Of a stretch of 64,000 nt of DNA, positions 34,680 through 48,867 are shown one piece after another (position 1 is the stretch's first letter; every line of letters begins with the position of its first letter). The stretch comes from Phanerodontia chrysosporium (Eukaryota; Basidiomycota; Agaricomycetes; Polyporales; Phanerochaetaceae), in assembly GCA_001910725.1 (NCBI GenBank), contig MJGA01000021.1, positions 310,001 to 374,000 of the forward strand. The letters run 5' to 3'. The position numbers and the translations under genes are program-made. The notes under the pieces were generated by a model. That model was not told where the DNA came from. It did no database searches and saw nothing but the letters and a program-made list of their open reading frames with translations.

Positions 34680-34910
34680 CAGGGAGTTCGATGGGGAGCG
34701 CGATATATATTTCTTGGACCGTCTTGGGTGTTATTTCCTGGATTGATTGTTATGTTCTCTAGCGCCAATGCATATGCTGTAGCAATAGTATACCCTTACA
34801 TTGATCATACTACTCTGTATATCCTGGAAGCGTCCATACATTGATTTATCATACAACAGGCTTACATGCTGATGTCCATGTGTGCATAGATAGGCGGCAT
34901 AGGTATAGTG

Positions 34911-36941
34911 CTACTGGTCGCTGTAGTTCCGTATGGGAACACTGTCCTCGGGGTCGTACCCAGCGGGCGGCTTCTCGCGGAAGCTCACAGGGGCGTACGT
35001 CGACGAAATGTTCCGTGTCCTTGCCCCACCACGCACTACACCGCGCGTGCACGCCACAAGCGCGACGATACACAGGAGGACCACGACGCCGAGGTTCGCC
35101 GCGAGGAGCCCGATCACGACCGGCCCGTACTTGTCGAGGAGCGAGGCGGCGTCGCCGTGTGCGCCATCAGCGGGTCCCGCCGCTGCGTCGTCCGCGAGGG
35201 CGCCGGCGGGCGCGGCAGAGCCCGTCGCAGCCGGGGCCGCGGCCGCGGCGAAGGGCGTGACAAAGGCCGTGTCCGTCGCGCTCTCGACGGCGCCAAAGTC
35301 CGCGGGGAAGAGCACCGGGAGGAAGACGGGGTCGATGACGGCGGGGAAGGCCTGCGCGAGCACGAGGCTGCGCGTGAGCTGGAAGTCGACCCACGCGTCC
35401 TCCGGGTCCGTTGTCGAGAGCAGCTGCAGGAAGCTCCCGCCGGCGCCCGGCTGGTCGCCCTCGCGGTTCGCGGCGCCGAGGTTAAAGCTGATGGGAAGTC
35501 AGCGGTAGGCTGCAGGGTGGAACGCGAGGACCTACGAGGTGTAGACGTTCTTCAGGAAGGCATCGCCCAGGATAAGGTCGACGTCGCCGATGCCGTCGTC
35601 GCCGAACACGATGCTCAGGTCCTGGAGCGTGCCCTGGCAGGCGATGAAGGACGTATTTGTGCCATCATTGAGCATGCGAGACTGTAGGGCCAGCTTGCTG
35701 ATGTCCAGCGGGTGCATCGGGAAGTCCTGTCCGCTGTAGCTTGCAGGTAAAGCCATATTCATGGATGAACGAGGCACGGAGACGCACCCAATAGAGAACG
35801 ACACATTCGCGCTGCTATAGCATGGAACATACCATGTCTTGTTGACCTTGATCGATCCTTCAATTTGCCCGTAGACCGCGTCTGAGAGTGCCGCAGGCAC
35901 AATGACGAGGCTAGTCCCAGAGTCGAAGAGCCCCACCAATCTGCCAGAGCTCGTGTTCGCGACGACAGACTCGGGGAAGCGCACGCCCTGGCCGTTGACC
36001 TCCATGCCGTCGATGTAACCTGCCCACTCGCTATCGACCACCCGCGGGACCTGCGGCGCCTGCGCAATCTGGTTGTACTGCGGATCGTGGTATCCGATGA
36101 GGAATGTGCCCTCCATGTCGTCCTCTTCGATGTCGAGCGCTCGGTTCAGCGCTATGTCATAGCTCGGCTGCAGCGAGCTGTTCTGACCGAGGATGTTGGA
36201 GATGACCGTGCGGCCGAGGGTATTCGCCTCGCCCCATGCCTTGTGTACAGTGCCGTCTACGCGGGACTCGATGTCACTGTCGAAGCTCACTCCCATGATG
36301 CCGATGAGGCCTGCAGGCGTTCCAGCGCCGACCTGTCCAATTTCTGTCAGCTCACGAGACCATAGAATACTCGTGCCAGGAGCATCCTTACAGTTTTGAC
36401 GTTGAGGAAGGCTGTACAGCGCCGTTAACCAGAGCAGACGGTCCTGATGACAAATGACGCACCTTGCGAGGGGACAGTGTATTCTCCGACCTTCAGCTCC
36501 GCGAACTGGATTGGCCCTGAGACTGAGCCAGTTCCATAGGTAATGTTCGTTGTCAACTTCGAGTCGTTCAAGACCTTGATGTCCTGGTCCGGCGCATAGA
36601 CCCAAAGGTCACTCGAGCCCGTGTCCAGCTGAACGGTGAAGTCTGAAGCAGTCTCATGATAAATAATGGCCGCAGAAGGATGCAGAAAACGCTACCTTGA
36701 CCCCCGAGAGTTATATTCACCAGGTACTACAGGCAGTAAAATCAGCACATCGCAAGCAGATAGGGTCCAATTGACTTACCAAGGCGTCTCCGCTAGAATC
36801 GGTAAGGCCAATGGCTGAGGTCCTCTCAATCGTAATGCCGGAACTCCCAGACGAGTCACGGGACGCGAGGCGAGAAGCAGCGAGCGAGACAGGAAGAACG
36901 AGTGAGAGGAGGCTGATGGCATGTCGGACAGGGAGTAACAT
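34911..36941 (-). CDS. membrane-anchored aspartic protease, copy 2
   Basis: ATG 36941 opens a signal peptide (AISLLSLVLPVSLAASRLAS). Catalytic motifs are VQLDTGSSDLWVYAP (near 36,590-36,635) and GLFDSGTSLVIVP (near 35,900-35,940). Between them lie GPIQFAELKVGEYTVPSQ and NTLGRTVISNILGQNSSLQ. The region LSTTDPEDAWVDFQLTRSLV follows, then an Ala-rich linker, a transmembrane helix (KYGPVVIGLLAANLGVVVLL) and a tail STYAPVSFREK...IRNYSDQ. All exons are joined by short introns and no lesion was found. It points towards copy C of the coiled-coil gene (convergent, 231 bases apart). Probable vacuolar or cell-surface protease. Confidence 0.88.
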
Positions 36942-38462
36942 GGATCGCGCGCTGGTGGTTCACATTGTGCCTGCGTCCACCGCTCTTTTGTACTCCGGGC
37001 GATATTGACATGGCGGGGCACCACACTGACCCTCAGACTTGCGCCCATATAGCAGAGCACACCGCCACCCTGAGACATTGGCACGCAGGCGTGCAATATG
37101 CGTGCGAGCGCGCCGAGTACCTGTGTACACATGGCCGCGGACCAATGGCGTCTCGGCAAACCCAGGAGATTAGGCAGCAATCTCCGGCTCGGAAAAGCCA
37201 TCCGCTGAGGCACCTGTCGGGGTGAACATGCAAATTGCATTCCGTTGACCGCGATGCCCGTGGACTCAGTCCCTCGTTCGAAGGCGGTCCAGTGGCAGGT
37301 CCCGGCCTGTCCTGTTACGACAACTGCCATCACTAGTGTTTATGAGAGGAAGTGCTGGAGCAGGACTTACTTCACAACAATGCGGTGAGGATCCGAGTTC
37401 GTTCGCCGGACTGAAACTGCTCGGACTCGAATCCGATATCTGCCACGTGGCAGTAGCCTCGGGCTTGTGAGATCGTTGCCGATGCGACCACACTCTGACC
37501 GTCACTCAGCGGTGAGCGTGTTCGGGACCGACGCAGCTTGAGAGGTCGTTGAAGTCTGCGTAATATTGGCTCTTGTGAGTGTGCTTAGGCTTCACGCTGT
37601 CCGTTTTATGCAATGTCACACAAGCAACTCAAAATCAGTTTCTCGGTCACCACAGCGGCCACAAAATCCTTACTTCGACGATCCTTACTTCGAATACTCA
37701 GAAGACTGCCATGTTCTGAGACAACTCACGTCTACCTTTCACCGTCCTGGACTCGAACTGAGGTCACATGCAGTAACGTGTGAACCTGATGAACAACGTG
37801 GCGCGCAAGGCCACGCGCAAGTCGCACTCGAACTTTGCGCGCTTCTGCATTTTCCTCCGCGGAACCACTGCACTTGTGCGCAGTTCGCTTCGCGCGCTGA
37901 CCGATTCCCGGGCTATGAGTATTTGCAAGAAGGTGTAGTAGCACAGTTTCGATACGTTTGTGACGTTTGCAACCATGGACGGCGGGCGCTAATGCGTCGC
38001 TGGTGGTCACTGTAGGCTCGGAAGTCTTTATATGCTCACTTCGTAGCCAAATGTGGTATTTCCTACTGTGGGTTATTGGTCCAATAGCCCGTTTATACCA
38101 TTTTTGGATACAAGAATTCTTGGCAATTCTGATCTTTAAATGGATGTTGTCGAGCGCTTCCAATACCTCAGGCATTCTGGCGTCACCTCGGGTGGCATGT
38201 CCGCTGCGAGCGGTATGGGACTTCCATCTGCTGCGGAGACAAATAATAACGGATATACGGTGCAACCTTGAGAGAGAAAATCAGCCTAGGGGGACATGGC
38301 ACGACTGAACGCATGCAGAGAAGGCGGGGACGCAAGGATTGAAGACGCGCAGGACAGAGACGCCGAAGCCTTATGGCCACGTGGCGAGGGACGTCCTGAT
38401 ACGAACTGTAAGCCGATTCCTGGGAATCGGAATACATGCCTATTTCCTACTGAAATTCGCCC
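36942..38462. other. 1.5 kb divergent intergenic region, protease 2 / WD40 copy 2
   Basis: No gene supported. A 13-base direct repeat, ATCCTTACTTCGA, occurs at 37666-37678 and 37681-37693. A TTTATATG occurs near 38027. Frames of 100-180 codons on both strands have no motif. Confidence 0.4.
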
Positions 38463-41103
38463 ATGTTTACGATATACCGAACTTCCAGCTCTCAAGCTGC
38501 ATACGAGATCTACCCCTCGAGTCTGTCTCCGCTGGATACGGCTACCCGCTCTGGCATCCCGAACCGCACGCGAGCACAGGCGAGCCACAGATCGGGGACG
38601 TGGGCTACATCCGCGAGGGCGTCTTCGTCCGTCTCTTCAACATCAACAGTGCAGCCCCGCAGCACAAGGTCACGTACAAATGGCGCGTCGAGTTCGACAT
38701 CACGGATTTACTCCCCGCGGAAGTCTTCCAGATTGACGAACGGCCCGGGATAATGGGCCCGGGGCGCTTCCCCAGTCGTGGCGTGGAAGACCTGCATGTG
38801 GGCGGGGAGCTATCAGGGTGAGTGAAAGCGGAATTCTCGGATACTCGACGTTACGGTGGCTCAGCGACGGCATATGTCACAGAGGGACCGCCGCCGGCGG
38901 GGCGAGCTTGAGCGTCGGCTACAGGTGCAAGGAAGTCCAGGGCGCGTTGCTGGTGCTAGGCAGCGAAGCACACGCAGAACGACTGTACGACGACCGTACG
39001 ATCGAGGCGTACATGACCCGCCAGCACGACCGTTGGTGCGAGTACGCGAGGGACAAGCTTGGCCACCGTGTGGACCCCGACGATGTCGTCCTCGTCAGCG
39101 GATGGGTGAAAGCTCCTGCAGACTGGGCCACCGCTGCGTTCAGCAACACAAGTGTGACGCACGACGCCTCCCTCTCGGGTGGGCTCAGTCAGTTGTTCAG
39201 TCTCAAGCTGTTCGGGTCGCGCACGAAGGCCTACGACGGCCCACGAATGGAGCGCCATGGAGCAAAGTACCCAAAGGCGACCGGCAAGCGCATCGCCAAT
39301 GATCAAAGTGTCTTTGTCAAACGGTACAAAATCAAGAAGCGGCTAGGGATTGTGCGAGTCGTTACTGCACGTGCAGGTTACCACGAACTGCCCCCGACGA
39401 CGAGAACGACTCTGAGGTCGCTCCTATAACAGCGACCGAGGTCGACTGTGCTCGCGCACTGTTTCAGGAAGGGCACGTACGTAGAGATTTACTCCCTAGC
39501 CTGAGTTCTTGCTTATTGGAAGGCAGGGCAAGGTTGTCGATCCGCTCGATATTCTTCTCGACTACATTCTCGAGGTTTGTCTATCGCGCCACACCATACA
39601 TCGTCCTTATCGCATCTACCACAGGTCTCGGATACCGGGTGCGCGATCGCGAGAGATGAAGATATAGAGAGCATCACAGGGGTACGATCACTGATTTCTT
39701 CCGCTGGCCCTCGCTGAATGCAACCACAGGGAAACGACTACTCGACAGACTTCTCCACTTATCTTCGGAAACAGCAGCCACCGGTTGTGACTGAAGAGAC
39801 TTGTAAGTCCACTCATAGTTTCCTTTCGCTGTTCCCGCTCATCTATCCATATATGACGCATCAGACGCACGGATTTCTCCACTTGACATACTTTCTCGCG
39901 AGCAGGCGAAGCTGGGACGTCCACGAATCACATCGCAGGACCTGAGGAAGTGGCCCCATATCAGCATGGAAGGGTCTGGGACCGTACAGCCTGGCGTCGC
40001 CCTCCTACCAATGAGCGACAAGCAAGTCAATCGGCAACTGTCCGAATATAAACACCTAAAATTCGAGCCTCCAGACACCGCAGGGACCGGCCACCGCTTG
40101 TTTGCGCTTTCCTTGAACGGAGAACTCCTCGCGGCGACTTGGGGCTCTTCCCAGGTTGACGTGTGGCGCACATCCGATGGTCTTCGAGTTCAGTCCCTCA
40201 CCAGGGGCCCCTACACCAGCAGCCATCTAGGCGGTCTGAGCGCACTGGCTCTCTCTCCAGACGGACGACTGCTGGTGTCTGGCGCCAGAGACAAGACTGC
40301 GATGCTATGGAACGTGGCTCAGGGTCTCCCTCTGTCACAGCTACGGGGACATCCATCAATGCTCACAGATGCTGCGGTCTCGCCCGACGGACGGTACATC
40401 GCAACTGCATGTAACGATGGCACTATCATGTTCTGGGGCACAGCAGCTGGCGCACTCATATCTACATTCTCGCTGGGTGCCGCGGTGCGCAAGGTCGTCT
40501 TCCAGGCGGACGGATCGCGCATGGCGGCGATACTCCACGACAGGGTCGTCATATACGCTGTCGGCGAGCGTATCGTGGAGCACATTTCCATCCGCCATGG
40601 AGTCTCTGGCGAGATTCCCAGTGTTGCATTCTCTTCGAAGGGCGATCGCATCCTAGTATGCGCGCAATTCAAAGTTGCCCGGATATTCAGCACGGACAGG
40701 GGAAGGAGCTCCTCCGACTCGACGACCGCAGCCGGACAGTCAGATCGGCGGCGTTTTCCCCGGACGGAGAAGCAGTGGCAAGCGTGTCGGTTTCCACCAA
40801 GACAGCGTAGTCGCAGTGCAGGACTCGCGCGGCGTTGAGCTCTTCCGACGGGGTGTGGGCCTGCGCGGAGGGCCCGTTGCATTTTCCCCAGACGGCGCAT
40901 TCCTCGTCGTAGCTCCCACACAGTCCGACGCGCTCGTCTTGTGCGCAAAGTCGGGGACGCCGATCGCACATTCCCCAGAGCTGGTGACCTTGTCGCCCAT
41001 CTCGGAGTTGCGCTTTCTCCCAGACAGCAGGAGGCTGCTTGTCGCGGATTCGAGTGGGCCTATCATTCTGATCAATGTTGCAGATACCCTCCGTGTACGC
41101 TAG
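38463..41103 (+). pseudogene. N-domain/WD40 protein, copy 2 (at least three frame breaks)
   Basis: Same architecture as copy 3: [97 protein letters not shown], and a WD40 region ending INVADTLRVR. Exon 1 lacks one G after SLSPL (near 38534). The WD40 exon changes frame near 40695-40706 and again near 40790-40815. Between breaks the reading is close to copy 3, including blade motifs (LALSPDGRLLVSGARDKTAM). It is either a recent pseudogene or a copy with sequence errors. It lies directly upstream of copy 3 on the same strand, as a tandem pair. Confidence 0.75.
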
Positions 41104-41608
41104 GGACGTAGCCAGGTCCCGTTCAATCGCAAAGCCGTCCCGTGTGAAATTAGTATCTTGTAATAGACGATACAGGTCAATCTAGGTTGATGCATATGAG
41201 GGACTAATGTAGAGTAAGACATCACAGCGACTTTCCGCCGCGCGTGGCCTGATGCTTACATAAGCGATTGACCCGAAAGCGGAAGGAGGTCACGGACACC
41301 GTTCACCTCGCGTCCTCCCACTCCGCTGTCCTAGCTTACTCGCGGGTTACACAACGCACGGACTACATAAGAATACCTTGTACTGCTCAAAACGCTTACC
41401 AGCTATTCCAGCAACGTTCTCTAGCCAGAATAACACGCCGCAGTTGGATTGTGGCCCGGTGCAAGTCGCCCGTTTGCTCGGATTCCTGACAGTGGACTCC
41501 TAACCTTTATATAGGTCTACTTATACTCATCGGTGGTAGTTGTCAGTACGCCTATTGGATTGCTATCTATAGCCCCCGTACATATCTGTACTGCTACGCG
41601 TAGCGAAA
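41104..41608. other. intergenic between WD40 copies 2 and 3
   Basis: 505 bases, with a TATA box near the right end and no other recognised element. Confidence 0.4.
41506..41515 (+). promoter_or_regulatory. TATA box of WD40 copy 3
   Basis: TTTATATAGG, about 95 bases upstream of ATG 41609. Confidence 0.5.
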
Positions 41609-44264
41609 ATGTTCACCATCTACCGAACATCAAGCTCCCAAGCCGCGTATGAAATCTACCCCACGAGCTTGTCTCCACTAGGATACGGCTACCCACTCTG
41701 GCATCCCGAACCTCACGCGAGCACAGGCGAGCCACAGATCGGGGACGTGGGCTACATACGCGAGGGCGTATTCGTCCGCCTCTTCAACATCAACAGCGCT
41801 GCTCCGCAGCACAAAGTTACATACAAATGGCGCGTCGAGTTCGACATTACGGACCCGCTGCCCGCGGAGGTGTTTCAAATCGACAAACGACCCGGGATTA
41901 TGGGCCCGGGGCGCTTCCCCAGCCGTGGTGTGGAAAAGCTCGAACTGCGCGGGGAAGTATCAGGGTGAGCGTTAGGGCGATACTTAGATCCTGGAGATCT
42001 GAGCTCAGCAGCTTGTCTTTTACAGCGGAACTGCGGCCGGCGGGGCGAGCTTGAGCGTCGGCTACAGGTGTAAGGAGGTCCAGGGCGCACTGCTGGTGTT
42101 GCAGAGCGAGGCACACGCCGAGCGATTATACGACGACCGTACGATTGAGGCGCACATGATCCGCCAACACGACAACTGGTGCGAGTACGCGCGGGACAAG
42201 CTTGGCCACCGCGTCGACCCTGCCGACATTGTTCTGATCAGCGGATGGGTGAAGGCCCCCGCAGACTGGGCAGCGGCCGCGTTCAGCAACACGAGCGTAA
42301 CGCATGAAGCGTCGCTAGGCGGCCGCATTGGCCAGCTGTTCGGCCTGAAGCTGTCTGGGTCGCGCACGAAGGCTTATGATGGCCCGCGGATGGAGCGCCA
42401 CGGAGCGAAATATCCAAAAGCTACTGGCCGTCGCATTGCGAAGGACCAGTGCATCTTTGTGAAACGGTACAAGATCAAGAAGAGGTTAGGGGTGGTGCGA
42501 GTCGTCACTGCTGGCGCAGGGTATCATCAGCTGCCGCCTGGCGATGGAGACGACGCTGAGGAGGCTGGCTCTGCAGAGGCAGAGACCGGGGCTGAGTACG
42601 ATCGTGCGCTGTTCCAGGAAGGGCAGGTGAGTCAGAATCCACAAATTACCGTCGATAGAAGCTCATCGCAAGGCAGGGAAAGGTCATAGATCCTCTTGAT
42701 GTCCTTCTTGACTACATACTCGAGGTTTGACTTGACTTTCGGATATCATCCTTTGTTCTCACGAAGTCCTGTCACAGGTATCCGATGCCAGCTGCGCTAT
42801 TGCACGAGATGAAGACATCGAGAGTGTGACGGGGGTACGATAGCGGACATTTGTTCCGAGCTATGGCTGACCAGCACTGTAGGGAGATGACTACTCGATG
42901 GACTTTTCTTCCTACCTACGTAAACAGCAACCGCCCGTCGTCCTCGAAGAGACCTGTAAGCGTAACAAATCCTCACAGTCTCTGTTACTCACCAATCTGC
43001 TCTTCATGCTCCAGACGCACGCATCTCCCCAACTGATATGGTAGCCCGTGAGCAGGCGAGCCTAGAGCACCCACGAATCACATCTGAAGATCTGAGAAAG
43101 TGGCCGCATATCAGCATGGACCTGCCTGGGACGGTTCAATTCCGTCGCGCTCGGCTTCCGATGAACGAGAAGCAGGTGACCCAGCAGATCCCCAGGTACG
43201 CCTCCCTACGATTCGACAGTCCAACCGCGACCGAAGAGTCACGAGTCGAGCACTGCTCTGTGCTCTCTCGGAACGGGAAGTTCCTCGCAGCAATGTTTTT
43301 GGACACGCCGGAGATCTTTGTATGGCGGACCTCCGACGGGTTGCGTGTCCAGCGCATCATCAGGACCGACGACACCAGACGTCACCTAGGCAGTATTATC
43401 ACCATGGCCATGTCTCCCGACGGACTGCGCCTGGTGACGGGCTCCAGAGACAAGACCGTTGTGATATGGGACACCGTACAAGGCGTGCCATTGCTGCACG
43501 TACAGGCACACAATGACACACTCACAGATGTCGCGTACTCTCCAGACGGACGGTACATCGTCACCGCATCCACGGATGGCACGATCAAGTTCCGAGACGC
43601 CGCGGCAGGCACGCTCGCCTCGACCATGTTGCCCATGGCTCCGGCCCAAAAGCTCTTCTTCCAGGCGGATGGGTCGTGCATGGCGGCCATGCTGTCCGAT
43701 AGAGCCATTTTGTACACGATAAGCTCGCAGATCACGGAGCGCGTCACAATCCGTCCGCGGATCCCCTCTGGCATGACAAGCGTCGCCTTCGCCCCGAAGG
43801 GCGACCGCGTCCTCCTCTGTGCAGAAAACAGACTCGCCCGGGTATACAGCACCGACAAGGGCAACGAGCTCCTGCGCCTCGACGACCGCGGCCGGGCTGT
43901 CGTCTCGGCGGCGTTCTCCCCCGACGGCGACACGGTGGCGAGCGTGTCTATAGCCAACCGCGAAGCGACGGTCGCCGTGCAGGACGCCCGTGGCGCCGAG
44001 CTCTTTCGGCAGCCTATCGGTGCGCGAGGAGGGCCCGTGGCGTTCTCCCCGGACGGCACCTTCCTCGCCATGTCCCGCGAGGAAGCCAGCGTGCTCGTCC
44101 TAGGTGCAAAGACGGGCAGGCTGGTCGCGCATTTCCCAGACCTCGCGATGACGTCGGCCATATCGGAACTGCGCTTCTTGCCAGACAGCCGCAGACTCCT
44201 GGTTGCGGGTCCGAAAGGGCCTATCGTCATCTCGAATATCGCAGACACCCTTCGCATACGCTAG
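41609..44264 (+). CDS. N-domain/WD40 protein, copy 3 (intact, 794 residues)
   Basis: Six exons read cleanly: 41609-41964, 42026-42626, 42677-42724, 42778-42834, 42883-42955 and 43015-44264. Every junction is GT..AG and phases add up to 795 codons with the stop. Exon 1 holds [20 protein letters not shown] and [19 protein letters not shown]. Exon 2 holds SVGYRCKEVQGALLVLQSEA, LISGWVKAPADWAAAAFSNT and IFVKRYKIKKRLGVVRVVTA. Microexons encode GKVIDPLDVLLDYILE, VSDASCAIARDEDIESVTG and YSMDFSSYLRKQQPPVV. The last exon is a WD40 propeller of about seven blades (LVTGSRDKTVVIWDTVQG; DVAYSPDGRYIVTASTDGTI) ending NIADTLRIR. No signal peptide, membrane helix or P-loop. The propeller suggests a binding scaffold; the N-terminal half is uncharacterised. 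Function unknown. Confidence 0.85.
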
Positions 44265-44775
44265 GTCGACAAACGTTTCTTGCTCAAATATCGCCTGCGA
44301 CTCCTCTTGGACGCCATGATGTGGAATTTGGGTATTTAAAGATCGGGCACGTAATGCTTAGGGAGCTAGTACACGAGGACTATTGACACAGTTAGTGATT
44401 AATACTCTCCAGTACCTCTGAACATAATCGGTGGCAATGTACGAAACGGTGATATTGTCAACTTCGAGCTGAGAATACCAGTGACAGACAGAACCCACAT
44501 ACACCGGACCACAGGATGAATCTGACAACTGTACTGTAAGCGTCGACACCGGGATCGATTAAAAGCACGCCCAGAAGTGCAAGTGAAGCGGGCAAGCAAG
44601 TAGAGCATAACGCGTATCGATGACGAAGATATCAGAGAAAACCTGCGCGGATCTGAACGTGCGTATTTCATGGATGATACCTCCATACACACTGGCAAGA
44701 GATCTACGGTTCCGGTCCGCTCAAGTGCAGCTTGAGCGAGAATGATGACTACCACCACCTGTCGCCTACAAGACG
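44265..44775. other. intergenic, no gene seen
   Basis: 511 bases between convergent WD40 copy 3 and the C2H2 gene. No motif recognised. Confidence 0.4.
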
Positions 44776-45331
44776 TTACGTTTCTTCTGGAGTCTGTTCC
44801 GTGGCTGCTGGCTCGATGGCTCCTCCGTGATGCGTCTTGCAATGCCGGGCAAGATTGGACTTTGTCTGGTAGCGCTTCCCACAATTGGGATGCTGGCAGA
44901 CATGCGCTGTGATGCCACCGTCAGAGTTTCGACGTATCGTCGTGCCGAAGCTACTCACGCTTCTCTCCGGTATGCGATAGCACATGGACTTGGAGGCTGC
45001 TCGGCCGCTGGAAGCGGCGTCCGCAGATCTCGCATGCGAACATACGCTGTGGCGCACGAGCGGGCGGGGTGGGCGGCGGGGCCTGCGGCAGCGTAAACAT
45101 ACAACGAATGATTGCGCGGAGTGTACGCACCTGCGGCGCAGGCGCAGTCGCATCATGGGTTGCAGGCGGGGCATCGACCGAGGGATCGGCGAAGATGTCT
45201 GCGGAGTGGCGTCGGCTGCGAGGGCAGCACAGGGAGGCGACACTCACGAGGAAACACCTCACGTATGCTGGGGAGGGTCGTGTGTGCCTCCATCTTGCTT
45301 GCATCCTCGTCCATGACTCTAGGTATGCCAT
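44776..45331 (-). CDS. small C2H2 zinc-finger protein, start uncertain
   Basis: Two adjacent C2H2 fingers: FACEICGRRFQRPSSLQVHV followed by LSHTGEKP, and, after a 50-base intron, HVCQHPNCGKRYQTKSNLAR with HCKTHH. The TGEKP linker is reformed by splicing. The C-terminus is AIEPAATEQTPEET. Upstream is a Pro-rich exon (APPPTPPARAPQRM). A possible first exon from ATG 45331 does not join in frame by an obvious intron, so the start is open. Likely a small sequence-specific DNA-binding protein of the nucleus; target unknown. Confidence 0.7.
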
Positions 45332-47278
45332 GCGAGCCTTTATACCGCTGCACTCCGGTTGCGAGGTGCCCGGACAGTAGCGTGACTCCTCGCGGTGGCG
45401 TGTGTGGGCGAAGCCAGCCGCGCCGGTGTCAAGTACAGTGTCCCTCCAGTGGTCCCGGGGTCAATCAGCATGCGGTGCGTACACTGTGTGTCGGCGCAAT
45501 GCTCCCGTGGGCGCATATCTTGGGCGAACACTGATACGATTGTGCAGACGTAACGGTGTAAGAGAATGGGTCCCAGTATATGACCGCAGGCTGCATGGAG
45601 TAACAAGTCAGGCAGAGCACCGGCGCGTTCTGCTCTTTCGAACCGGGCATACAACGCAGCCTTCCGCGCGCCGTCGCTGATAGGCATCGGGTCGCCGATA
45701 CTTCATGCCGCCTGCGACTCGCTGCAGACTTGGTGTCTCCAAACTGGGCACATGTGCGGAGTCGGCCCTTTGCAATTCCGCGAGCAGCGACAACGGGGTC
45801 TGCTGCGTAAGTCGACAGATAGGGCACAGCCTCGGAGGGTGGTATTGTAATACGTGACGCTATCTCTTGGCTGAGGCCGATGTCAACGGTGTAGATGACA
45901 CATCTGGACACATCTGACCCTGCCGGGAACAAGGACAGTCAATGGTGTGTTTCGTGCCCGCCCATCTTGATCTTTATGACGGCAGTGGTGGGTAGCCCAG
46001 TGCCCAGGGTCCCGCCTGCCGCGAACGCCTGGAAGGGTTTGGAGGTAACTGGCACATCGAGAGCAGACGTACGAAAGAATGAGAGTGCAGCGCCGCTTCT
46101 GTCACAGGAATGTGTCCGCTCTACGAAAGAGTGTATCGCATAGGCCTTCGGGTACTAAACCAGCATGCGAAGGACTTCGCAGTGTCTCTTGGGACAAGGT
46201 TGCGGACCTGGGCAGCTAATCTCACAAATTGCGTCGCCCGCGGGGACGATGATACGGAGAAGACAGTCCGTGGAGGATCAACATCCATTATGATATCCGC
46301 GGCCGCCACGCGATCCCCCGATCGCCATCGCACGGCAGACCGCAGAAGCCTCGATGCTCTGCTGCAGGGTTCAGTGCACATGGTGGACTGAAACAGGCTG
46401 TACATACCGCGTAGCAACGCCTAGCCGTCACTGTTGCGGTCTCCGGGGATGCATAGGTGCCGTGCTTCGCGACAGAGATAGGTGGGAGTGCTGAGAGAGT
46501 CCGGTACTTCCTGCGTCCTGTGGCGTTGAGAGGCGCTCTTAGATGTGGCATTGGAGCTGTTGTGTTGGTATAAGGCGGCCGGATGGAGAATGCCGTGTTA
46601 GGTTTCCTGCAAGGGTCGGATTCTCCACTTGTCCAGTCGGCGTGTTTGACTTGGTGAGTGTTGAGCTGCAAGTGCTGCAATGCAGGCACACATGTGGGCT
46701 GTGATACGCACTTACCTCTGTATGCTGTGTGCGTCAACAGCTACCTGAGGCGTCTCTTCCTGATCGAGGCAAGCATCGTCACTGGTTTTCTCGAGACCCT
46801 TAAAGCCACCCGCTAAGTCACGCATCAGCGCTGCGGGCCTACAAAATCTAACAAAGTTACGTACCGCGTAGAGGTATAACAACGCAGCCCTTCTTGCTGC
46901 ACAAGGGCTCGACAACAGGCGCATGTAGAAATCAGGCAGATGTTTCGGCTGACCCACTCGGGATTTTTAAGAGGCTAGCGTGACTCACAGTGGACACAGC
47001 ACTACGCACCGTGTCATGCGGTTGGCCATTCCGTACCTCATGAACTGCCACATTCTTCTATGGTCGACAGAAATGACATCCTACCTCTCAGCGTAGTTGA
47101 ACAACAGGCGATGCGATACGTCAAAAAAATTGTAGACGTAGCAGATACAACAAGGACAGCATCCATTATTTTGTCCCGCACATGGGGATAGCATACACCT
47201 AGCACTAGAGCTTTAGACGATAAGCGATATGCAAAACCGGAGACATCGCAGGCACTCACTACATATTCACCACGGAAC
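45332..47278. other. 1.9 kb intergenic region, possible minor gene
   Basis: No recognisable domain. On the minus strand, two open blocks (46712-46957, ending DQEETPQVAVDAHSIQR, and 46121-46417, with VRWRSGDRVAAADIIMDVD) could belong to an unrecognised spliced gene. There is no motif and no clean junction, so I do not call one. Confidence 0.25.

Positions 47279-48867
<1,589 letters not shown>

Noticed and set aside
43382..44257. 291-codon minus-strand frame opposite WD40 copy 3
   Set aside because: Antisense shadow of an intact propeller exon, like the same pattern at copies 1 and 2.
24501..44264. NLR or HET-type interpretation of the WD40 genes
   Set aside because: WD40 repeats suggested a HET-E-like STAND protein, but no Walker A/B, NACHT or HET domain is visible in any copy, and the repeats are not near-identical to each other.
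46121..46957. spliced minus-strand gene in the 45.3-47.3 kb gap
   Set aside because: Two open blocks could be exons, but there is no motif, no clean junction and no paralogue in the window.
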